Part shown: in pieces, positions 1 through 5,645 of the stretch
Numbering within the stretch: position 1 is the first letter of the stretch
Layout of the letters: every line of letters begins with the position of its first letter
NCBI GenBank assembly: GCA_020024675.1
Contig: JAHHTM010000032.1
Location: 1-9,314 of the forward strand
DNA from: Muricomes sp.
Lineage (GTDB): Bacteria > Bacillota > Clostridia > Lachnospirales > Lachnospiraceae
DNA: 9,314 nucleotides
Reading direction: 5' to 3'
Position numbers and translations under genes: made by a program
Notes under the pieces: model-generated
What the model was told of the DNA's origin: nothing
Seen by the model: the letters and a program-made list of their open reading frames with translations, nothing else
Database searches by the model: none

Positions 1-67
1 GCACCAGAAGGTCGCCGAATTTTTTGGTCAGGTGATTTACCACAACCTTAGCTTCTTTTTTCTCCAT
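1..67 (-). CDS. ABC transporter ATP-binding protein, N-terminal fragment (second ATPase of operon)
   Basis: The first 22 codons of a gene that runs off the low-coordinate edge. The visible peptide starts MEKKEAKVVVNHLTKKFG and continues DLLV. A beta strand followed by 'hLTKKFG' is the usual opening of an ABC ATPase of the nitrate/sulfonate/taurine importer group, before the A-loop and Walker A; neither of those lies inside the window. The ATG at 67-65 is supported by a perfect AAGGAGG at 83-77, nine bases upstream, which overlaps the stop codon of the preceding ATPase gene. That arrangement suggests translational coupling. As the fourth gene of the operon it would give the importer two different ATPase subunits, as in cyanobacterial nitrate importers (NrtC/NrtD). 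The family call rests on few residues and on context. Confidence 0.72.
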   Translation of the reverse strand, partial: MEKKEAKVVVNHLTKKFGDLLV

Positions 68-76
68 ATCCGGCAG

Positions 77-83
77 CCTCCTT
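77..83 (-). promoter_or_regulatory. Ribosome binding site of second ATPase gene
   Basis: On the minus strand this reads AAGGAGG, a perfect Shine-Dalgarno, nine bases before the ATG at 67. It overlaps the TAA stop (84-82) of the upstream ATPase gene, so ribosomes ending one gene are placed to start the next. It is the main evidence that the edge fragment is a real gene. Confidence 0.8.
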
Positions 84-849
84 ACAGGGTATGATCGACA
101 ACCGCATCGATTTCTCGGCGCAGACGCAAAAATTCAGGATCGGTATAATTACGCGGGCGGGGCAGATTGATTTCATATTCTGCCTTGACGCCGGTAGGAC
201 AGTTGCGCAGCACAAGGATACGGTCAGCCAGATAAACGGCTTCTTCAATATTATTGGTAACAAAGATAACCGTGCGCTTTTCCGCCTGCCAGATACGGGT
301 CAGCTCATCCTGCATCAGATAACGGGTCTGTGCATCCAGATGACCGAACGGCTCGTCCAGCAGCATTACCAGCGGTTCATTGCAGTATGCGCGGGCAATG
401 CCGACACGCTGCTGCATACCGCCGGACAGCTTGACCGGGAAGGAATTTTCAAAGCCCTGCAAACCGACCAGATCGATATACTTCTGCGCCCGTGCGCGGC
501 GCTCTTCTTTTTTCACGCCCTGCATTTTCGGGCCGTATTCCACGTTTCCCATAACCGTCAGCCACGGGAACAGCGCGGTATTCTGGAATACCATGCCGCG
601 TTCCGGGCCGGGGCGCTCCACCTTATTGCCATTGCAGATGATTTCGCCCCTCGTCGGCATTTCAAAGCCGGCAACCATATTGAGAATCGTACTTTTGCCG
701 CATTGTCCGGGTCCGAACAGTACCAGAAATTCGTTTTCCCGTACTTCGACATTCAAATCTCCTACGACTTTATAAACGCCTTCTTCAGGCTTGTTGAATT
801 CCTTGTCCACATGACGGAATTCGATCAGAACATTTTTCTTTTCACTCAT
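82..849 (-). CDS. ABC transporter ATP-binding protein, nitrate/sulfonate/taurine (SsuB/TauB) type
   Basis: Cytoplasmic ATPase subunit (255 aa) that would power the two permeases encoded just upstream. Visible motifs are Walker A GPGQCGKST (46-54), Q-loop Q89 in MVFQNTALFPWLTV, signature LSGGMQQR (141-148), Walker B LVMLLDE ending D165-E166, and D-loop HLD (170-172). The family normally has GPSGCGKST in Walker A and VTHD in the H-loop. Here the H-loop reads VTNNIEEA, so the switch His is N199. The Walker B glutamate is retained, so this is not a fully degenerate site. The ATG at 849 was chosen because it overlaps the permease stop as ATGA and follows GAGAGG; in-frame starts at 867 (ATG) and 873 (GTG) lack a good ribosome site. 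Length is normal for SsuB/TauB-like proteins. The substrate cannot be read from the ATPase. Confidence 0.93.
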   Translation of the reverse strand: MSEKKNVLIEFRHVDKEFNKPEEGVYKVVGDLNVEVRENEFLVLFGPGQCGKSTILNMVAGFEMPTRGEIICNGNKVERPGPERGMVFQNTALFPWLTVMGNVEYGPKMQGVKKEERRARAQKYIDLVGLQGFENSFPVKLSGGMQQRVGIARAYCNEPLVMLLDEPFGHLDAQTRYLMQDELTRIWQAEKRTVIFVTNNIEEAVYLADRILVLRNCPTGVKAEYEINLPRPRNYTDPEFLRLRREIDAVVDHTL

Positions 850-1628
850 TTTCCTCTCACCGTCCATGCACACAGTTTATTTTCCAGCACACGCATCAAA
901 GTTGTAATCAGCAGACCGGTCAGGGCAATCGCCACAATACCGATCATGATCTGTTCCATATTGCCGACGTCCTGACCGCGAACGATCAGCCAGCCGACGC
1001 CTTCGGAGGAACGGATCATCTCAGCGGCTACGATCGTCGCCCATGCCGAACCGAGCGCTACCTGCAGACCGGAGAAAATATACGGAACCGTGGTCGGCAG
1101 CACAATCGTTGTAAACAGCTGACGATCGTTTGCGCCCAACATTCTGGCTGCACGCACCAGCGTATCGTCTACCGAATGCACGCCGTTATAGGTCGTGACT
1201 GCAATTGTAAAGAAGCAGGCGAGGAAAATCAGAAAATACTTGGAGCTTTCATCAAAGCCGAACCAGATAATCGACAGCGGAATCCATGCAATCGGAGGAA
1301 TCGGACGGATCATCTGGATATAGGGCATCAGGATCGCATCTGCGAGCTTGTACCAGCCCATGAGCACGCCGACGATAACGCCCAGCACACCGCCGATCAC
1401 ATACGGTACCAGCACACGGCTCAGGCTGATTAAAATATGCAGCGCCATGGTCTTGGTACCGATCGGCTTTACAAACGACCGGAAGAAGCCGCCGAATACG
1501 GTGATCGGATCGGGCATGATATTGCCGAAGCCGGTAAATTTTGTCGCTGCATACCAGATGCAGATAAAGATGAAAATACCGAGAACGCCCCAATAGATGC
1601 GCTTATACTTTTCATAAACTTTTTTCAC
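846..1628 (-). CDS. ABC transporter permease, SsuC/TauC type (second permease)
   Basis: Inner-membrane permease of 260 aa belonging to the BPD_transp_1 superfamily as found in nitrate/sulfonate/taurine importers. Hydrophobic stretches fit about six membrane spans (roughly 11-28, 64-92, 100-123, 128-147, 183-204, 226-246). The cytoplasmic EAA loop that docks onto the ATPase is clear at 160-178 (AARMLGANDRQLFTTIVLP), followed by the family-typical run SGLQVALGSAWATIVAAEM (186-204). The start is GTG at 1628, overlapping the stop of the first permease by four bases (GTGA) after a G-rich ribosome site (AAGGGGG, about ten bases upstream). Its stop overlaps the next ATPase start as ATGA. With two distinct permeases the transport channel is probably a heterodimer (inference). 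Substrate unknown. Confidence 0.93.
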   Translation of the reverse strand: MKKVYEKYKRIYWGVLGIFIFICIWYAATKFTGFGNIMPDPITVFGGFFRSFVKPIGTKTMALHILISLSRVLVPYVIGGVLGVIVGVLMGWYKLADAILMPYIQMIRPIPPIAWIPLSIIWFGFDESSKYFLIFLACFFTIAVTTYNGVHSVDDTLVRAARMLGANDRQLFTTIVLPTTVPYIFSGLQVALGSAWATIVAAEMIRSSEGVGWLIVRGQDVGNMEQIMIGIVAIALTGLLITTLMRVLENKLCAWTVRGK

Positions 1629-2416
1629 TGCAGCCGCGCCCCCTTCACTACATGCTCGCCGATTTTACGGATGATTGCAGACAGAATCGAACCGGTGATC
1701 GCAATAACGATCATACCTACGATTACAATATCCAGACGGGAAATACCGCGCGCCTGCTGAATCATAAAGCCCAGACCGCGTGTGGACGCCAGCAGCTCTG
1801 CTGCAACCAGCGTTGTCCACGAAGCGCCCAGCGCAACGTCCAGACCTGTAAAGATCATCGGTAATGCCGATGGGATCGCAATCTTGGTCAAAAGCTCCCA
1901 GTTGCTTGCGCCGAAAGTCTGTCCCACCCACAAATGTACCGTTTTTGTCTGTTTAATACCGGAATAGCTGTTAATAACCATCGCAACCATTGCCGAAATA
2001 AAGATAACCAGCGCCTTGGACATGAAGCCGATACCGACCAGCGTTACCATGACCGACGTCCATGCGATGCCGGGGACGGTACGCACCAGATCGAATACCG
2101 GACGCACCAGCATATCGATCTTATCATTCCAAGCCATAAAAATACCGAGCGGAATGCCGATCAGCGCACCGATAAAATAACCGCCCAGTGCAACCTGCAG
2201 GCTGGCGCCCAGATGCTGCAGCAGCGTCGCGCCGTCAGGCTTTGTTTCCACCCATTTCTTGCCGAAGGTCCGTAAAACCTTAGTCGGAGACGGTAATACA
2301 TTCGATCTAAATATCTCCAGTCCGTCGGTCACCAGCCACCATGCGAAAATGCCCAGACAGACCGAAATAATACTTACAATAATGTACTTATTGATTTTTT
2401 CTCTCTTTTGTTTCAC
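1625..2416 (-). CDS. ABC transporter permease, SsuC/TauC type (first permease)
   Basis: Inner-membrane permease of 263 aa and the first intact gene of the importer operon. A basic N-terminus (MKQKREK) precedes the first span (about 11-30); later hydrophobic segments lie near 69-95, 104-128, 133-150, 185-206 and 230-250. The EAA loop is at about 164-182 (VGQTFGASNWELLTKIAIP), followed by FTGLDVALGASWTTLVAAEL, matching the equivalent stretch in the neighbouring permease and showing that the two are paralogues. The start is GTG at 2416, with AAGGAAGGGG about ten bases upstream. The bases around both permease starts are alike (C-A-GTG-AAA). Families of this type usually have a periplasmic or lipoprotein substrate-binding partner, but none is in the window: upstream sequence is cut at the junction near 2486. 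Confidence 0.93.
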   Translation of the reverse strand: MKQKREKINKYIIVSIISVCLGIFAWWLVTDGLEIFRSNVLPSPTKVLRTFGKKWVETKPDGATLLQHLGASLQVALGGYFIGALIGIPLGIFMAWNDKIDMLVRPVFDLVRTVPGIAWTSVMVTLVGIGFMSKALVIFISAMVAMVINSYSGIKQTKTVHLWVGQTFGASNWELLTKIAIPSALPMIFTGLDVALGASWTTLVAAELLASTRGLGFMIQQARGISRLDIVIVGMIVIAITGSILSAIIRKIGEHVVKGARLQ

Positions 2417-2454
2417 TGTAGTGTCGCCCCTTCCTTACAGGCAGCGTTTTCTGA

Positions 2455-2485
2455 GAAAGGGGAGCCTTTTTATGGCCCCCCTTTC
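2455..2485 (-). repeat. Inverted repeat / RNA hairpin at the block junction
   Basis: Minus-strand sequence GAAAGGGGGGCC (2485-2474), a 7-base A-rich loop, then GGCTCCCCTTTC (2466-2455). All 12 pairs can form in minus-strand RNA if one G-U wobble is counted, whereas the plus-strand version has an A-C mismatch, so the hairpin fits the operon direction. There is no T-run after it, so it is not a canonical intrinsic terminator. It looks like an intergenic stabilising or attenuating hairpin upstream of the permease genes, of the kind often found after a binding-protein gene (inference). It encodes the last residues and stop codon of the truncated hisS frame, and its outer edge coincides with the change in composition. 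Confidence 0.7.
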
Positions 2486-3561
2486 GGAAATGCTTTTTTA
2501 TCTTTTGAAGTTGGAACTTTATAACCTCTTTCAAGAAGAAGCATAACAATTCTTTCAAATCCAATAGAAAATCCTACTGCTGGTGTATTCTGTCCCGTAA
2601 ACTTGCCAATCATTTCGTCATAACGGCCGCCACCGCCTACAGATCCTCCAAATTCATCCATGGAAATTTCAAAGATTGTTCCTGTATAATAAGACATTCC
2701 TCTTACTAATGTCGGATCAAAGCTCATCTTAAATTGTGCTTCTTTTGCACTTTCTACACTTGTGATGATCATTTCCAGTGAAGCTGCTGCTTCATCCGGG
2801 AGAAAGCCTTCCAGTTTCTCTTTGCAGTAGCGCACACCTTGTACGTCGTTCGTAATCTCTTTAAATAACTGAAGATATTTTTCAACGGATTCTTTCGCAT
2901 AACCATTTTCCTCTAATTCAGCTGCGACACCATCTAAACCGATTTTGTCCATCTTATCCAAAATAATAAATACGTTTTCATAATCTTCTTCTTTGAAGCC
3001 ACTATATGCAGCCATCGCCTTTAAAAATCTACGGTCATTGATTCGAATCGTAAAATTACTAAAGTCAAGCTTTCCAAGAAGTGTTGTTGTTGCAAGAATC
3101 AGCTCTATCTCTGCCAGATTAGATGGCTCTCCTAAAATATCTATATCACACTGCATAAACTGGCGAAAACGACCTCTCTGTGGTCTGTCTGCACGCCATA
3201 CATTTCCCATCTGAAGTGCCTTAAACGGAGACGGCAGATCATTTGCATTATTAGAATAATAGCGGGAAAGTGGTACTGTAAGATCATAACGAAGTCCACC
3301 ATCAACAAGATCACTTTCTTCCTTTGCTGTATCAATCTTGAGTTTTTCTCCACGTTTTAAAATTTTAAAGATAAGTTTTTCATTATCTCCACCTTGCTTA
3401 CTGCAAAGATTTTCAATATGCTCTACACATGGTGTCTCAATAGATGAGAATCCAAAAGTTTTATATGTCTCTTTTATCAGGCTGATGACATAGTCCCTGA
3501 TTTCCATTTCTTCAGGCATCATGTCCTTCATCCCAGTAACTGGTTTTCTCTTTAACGCCAT
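2470..3561 (-). CDS. hisS: Histidine--tRNA ligase, C-terminally truncated
   Basis: Class II aminoacyl-tRNA synthetase that charges tRNA-His in the cytoplasm. Visible are GGLRYDLTVPLSRY (88-101), motif 2 GNVWRADRPQRGRFRQF (119-135) with QCDID following, the histidine-binding loop VRGMSYYTGTIFE (286-298), GGGGRYDEMIG (309-319) and motif 3 VGFSIGFERI (329-338). The LRYDLTVP / WRADRP / QCDxD wording is the subtype common in Bacteroidetes and eukaryotic enzymes and some Clostridia, rather than the E. coli wording. Full-length relatives are usually 410-430 aa. This frame gives 363 and ends KKAFPKGGP, so nearly the whole anticodon-binding domain is missing. The ATG at 3561 is preferred over 3567 because AAGGAG (3574-3569) lies seven bases upstream of it but only one base from the other. 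It overlaps the hemZ end by 10 bases. As read here it should not be functional. Confidence 0.9.
   Translation of the reverse strand: MALKRKPVTGMKDMMPEEMEIRDYVISLIKETYKTFGFSSIETPCVEHIENLCSKQGGDNEKLIFKILKRGEKLKIDTAKEESDLVDGGLRYDLTVPLSRYYSNNANDLPSPFKALQMGNVWRADRPQRGRFRQFMQCDIDILGEPSNLAEIELILATTTLLGKLDFSNFTIRINDRRFLKAMAAYSGFKEEDYENVFIILDKMDKIGLDGVAAELEENGYAKESVEKYLQLFKEITNDVQGVRYCKEKLEGFLPDEAAASLEMIITSVESAKEAQFKMSFDPTLVRGMSYYTGTIFEISMDEFGGSVGGGGRYDEMIGKFTGQNTPAVGFSIGFERIVMLLLERGYKVPTSKDKKAFPKGGP
2485..2490. other. Probable chimeric or recombination junction
   Basis: Homology-like HisS coding ends at the Phe codon (2490-2488); the following CCG is shared or ambiguous, and from 2485 down the sequence belongs to the importer hairpin. 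Hand counts of single lines near the point give 30/60 G+C at 2281-2340 and 19/60 at 2521-2580. No transposase, integrase, target duplication or attachment site can be seen on either side. The call is inferred from gene truncation plus composition. Confidence 0.72.
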
Positions 3562-4982
3562 AACCATTCTCCTTTTCGCTCTATCATTTCATCAATACGG
3601 GAAATATACTCCCTTATATCTTTTACATTTTCAATACGAACCAAATCGCTTTTCTTTCCATTTTCCATCATTTGTTTTTCTGGAAGTACGATTTTAGTCG
3701 TTGCGCCTGCTCCTGTTGCAATGATAGTCTGTTTTTCTTCCATAATAAGTATATTGTATATTCCGGCTTTGTCAACCTTTGCATATCCAACATTTTCAAA
3801 ATTTCCTGCAATATTTTTCTGTCTGTACAGATAATATGGTACAAGGTTCATTTTTTCTGCCATGGAAGCTCCTGACTTAATCATTTCATCTATGTCCAAA
3901 CTTATATTAATTTCTTTTTGCTCCTGCCCTAATCTGGCTGCTCTTTTAATCGCCAGTGCATGGATGGTAAGGCTGTCCGGACTTAATTTTTCAATCTGGG
4001 CAAGAGTATCACGCATATCTTCTGGTTTCTCACCAGGAAGACCTGCTATAAGATCCATATTGATATTATCAAAGCCAAGTTCTCTCGCAGTGTGAAAAAC
4101 ATCTTTTACATCCTGCACCGTATGTTTTCTTCCAACTACATCTAATGTCTTTTGCTGCATTGTCTGAGGATTAATCGAAATTCTTGTAACTGGATGGTTT
4201 GAAATCACTTTCAGTTTTTCTTTTGTAATACTGTCTGGTCTTCCTGCTTCTACCGTAAATTCCAAAAGATGATCCAGAGAAAACTCCTGTTCCAATGCTA
4301 CGAATAGTCTCTCAAGTTGACATGCACTTAATGTAGTCGGAGTACCTCCACCTATGTATATAGTATTTAGGTTCTTCTCTTTCATCCCTTCTGCTACAGC
4401 ATGAATCTCTTTTAAAAGTGCATCGAGATATTCATCCATCTGATCTTCCCATTTTGAAGCAAGAGAAGAACTAAAAGAACAATAAGAACAAATACTTGGA
4501 CAAAATGGAATTCCAATATAAAGACTATATCCATTTTTATAATCTAACCGGCTCAGCAATTCCTTTTCCCTTCTTGCAATTGCAATGCCTAACTTTGCTT
4601 TCTCTTCACTAACATCATATTCATTTCTTAGAAACTCAAATATTTCACATTCATTTTTCCCGAGTTCCATTTGCTGCATAATTAACTTCGTTGGTCTGAT
4701 TCCTGTCAACATTCCCCATGCAAGATGTCTGCCTGTAATATGACATAATCTATCATACACACTCCGTGTAATCATAGACTTTACTCTTCTTTTTTTCTCT
4801 GGATCAGAAAGATCTGTCTTCATCGCAAGAGAAAGGCATGTTCCCCCCTCCATTTTCATCTGTACTAATGGTTCCTGCCCTTCATCTAGTTTCTGATGAA
4901 CTTCTTCGTTCGGGAAAAATGCCTTTGTGATATGATACAGATTGTACATAAATACTGTATCTTTACTGATAATATCAATCAT
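3552..4982 (-). CDS. hemZ: Coproporphyrinogen III oxidase-like radical SAM protein HemZ
   Basis: A 476-aa protein of the HemN/HemZ radical SAM group, associated with oxygen-independent conversion of coproporphyrinogen III to protoporphyrinogen IX. The 4Fe-4S motif CPSICSYC (C161, C165, C168) is preceded by YIGIPF. GGGTPT (211-216) is the SAM-binding glycine motif, and NMDLIAGLPGE (308-318) and YYLYRQKNIAGNFENVGYAK (383-402) match the HemN-type barrel and C-terminal region. About 150 residues precede the radical SAM core, including GMLTGIRPTKL (90-100), which is typical of HemZ rather than HemN or HemW. Length is close to the usual 480-500. The ATG at 4982 gives the expected N-terminus; its ribosome site is weak (AGGG about ten bases upstream). 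In Clostridia hemZ commonly sits before hisS even in organisms with no complete haem pathway, so the true substrate here is uncertain. Confidence 0.9.
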   Translation of the reverse strand: MIDIISKDTVFMYNLYHITKAFFPNEEVHQKLDEGQEPLVQMKMEGGTCLSLAMKTDLSDPEKKRRVKSMITRSVYDRLCHITGRHLAWGMLTGIRPTKLIMQQMELGKNECEIFEFLRNEYDVSEEKAKLGIAIARREKELLSRLDYKNGYSLYIGIPFCPSICSYCSFSSSLASKWEDQMDEYLDALLKEIHAVAEGMKEKNLNTIYIGGGTPTTLSACQLERLFVALEQEFSLDHLLEFTVEAGRPDSITKEKLKVISNHPVTRISINPQTMQQKTLDVVGRKHTVQDVKDVFHTARELGFDNINMDLIAGLPGEKPEDMRDTLAQIEKLSPDSLTIHALAIKRAARLGQEQKEINISLDIDEMIKSGASMAEKMNLVPYYLYRQKNIAGNFENVGYAKVDKAGIYNILIMEEKQTIIATGAGATTKIVLPEKQMMENGKKSDLVRIENVKDIREYISRIDEMIERKGEWLWR

Positions 4983-5005
4983 AAATCCGTAACCCTGCTT
5001 TCCTT

Positions 5006-5033
5006 ATCCCTTAAGCTACTTAAATAAAGGGAT
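5006..5033 (-). repeat. Intercistronic inverted repeat between hydrolase gene and hemZ
   Basis: ATCCCTT and AAGGGAT arms (5033-5027 and 5012-5006) flank a 14-base loop that contains the hydrolase gene stop codon (5022-5020). There is no T-run, so it is unlikely to be a terminator; it could affect mRNA processing or hemZ translation. A 7-bp arm in AT-rich DNA may also be chance. Confidence 0.3.
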
Positions 5034-5640
5034 TATTCATCTTTTCATATGAAATCGTAGTTTCCTCCATATGACCCGGATATACTTTCGTTTCTTCCGG
5101 AAGGCATAAAAGTTTTTCTTTCACAGATCGAATAAGCTGTGAACTGCTGCCTGTCGGAAAATCTGTTCTTCCAACAGAAGCACAAAACAACGTATCTCCC
5201 GAAAAAAGAACACGCTTTTCTTTACAATAGTAACAACAACCACCTTTTGTATGCCCTGGTGTATAAATTACCTCAAATGTAAATCCTGCTATTTCAATCA
5301 TTTCGCCATCTGATACATAAATTGCATTAGAAAAAGTATATCCTTTCCCATACATTTGAGAAAGATTCATTGCAGAATCATTTAAAAGTTCCTTTTCTTC
5401 TTGATGTGCGTATACCGGAACATCGTAGTCCTTTATAACATCATCAATTCCCATAATGTGATCAAAATGACCATGCGTAAGAAGAACTGCCTTTAATTTT
5501 AACGCTTCACTATGAATCGCTTCTTTTATCTCATTTGAATATGCCGCCGGATCGACCAAAATACATTCTTTTGTTTCTTCATTAACAATAAGATAACTGT
5601 TTGTACCTATCATTCCAGTCAAAAATCGTTTTATCGTCAT
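5020..5640 (-). CDS. Metallo-beta-lactamase-fold hydrolase, glyoxalase II-like
   Basis: Small cytoplasmic metallo-hydrolase of 206 aa. The zinc ligands are all present: THGHFDH (H56, H58, D60, H61), TPGHT (H130), SGDTLF (D149) and YPGH (H190). The GDTLFCASVGRTDFP stretch (148-162) is characteristic of the single-domain glyoxalase II-like (YcbL/GloB-like) group, which acts on thioesters in characterised members. The C-terminal glutathione-recognition domain of classical glyoxalase II is absent, so the physiological substrate is open. The gene follows rel by five bases; its start at 5640 has only a weak AGG-type ribosome site overlapping the rel stop (TAG, 5648-5646), which suggests coupling. 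A hydrolase of this kind between rel and hemZ is a common arrangement in Clostridia. Confidence 0.92.
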   Translation of the reverse strand: MTIKRFLTGMIGTNSYLIVNEETKECILVDPAAYSNEIKEAIHSEALKLKAVLLTHGHFDHIMGIDDVIKDYDVPVYAHQEEKELLNDSAMNLSQMYGKGYTFSNAIYVSDGEMIEIAGFTFEVIYTPGHTKGGCCYYCKEKRVLFSGDTLFCASVGRTDFPTGSSSQLIRSVKEKLLCLPEETKVYPGHMEETTISYEKMNNPFI

Positions 5641-5645
5641 TATAT

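Noticed and set aside
91..975. Long plus-strand open frame of 294 codons opposite the ATPase and permease genes
   Set aside because: It lies entirely antisense to well-supported ABC genes, has no recognisable domain and no ribosome site, and is explained by the GC-rich codon use of the opposite strand.
2455..2485. Intrinsic terminator for the operon upstream of the importer
   Set aside because: The GC-rich stem is good, but no T-run follows it in minus-strand RNA, so it is described only as a hairpin.
2417..2500. End of an insertion sequence or integrative element at the junction
   Set aside because: The only repeat is the local hairpin. No matching terminal repeat, target duplication, transposase, integrase or tRNA fragment is visible in the window.
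3552..3700. T-box leader upstream of hisS
   Set aside because: hisS overlaps the hemZ coding end, so there is no leader in which a T-box could lie.
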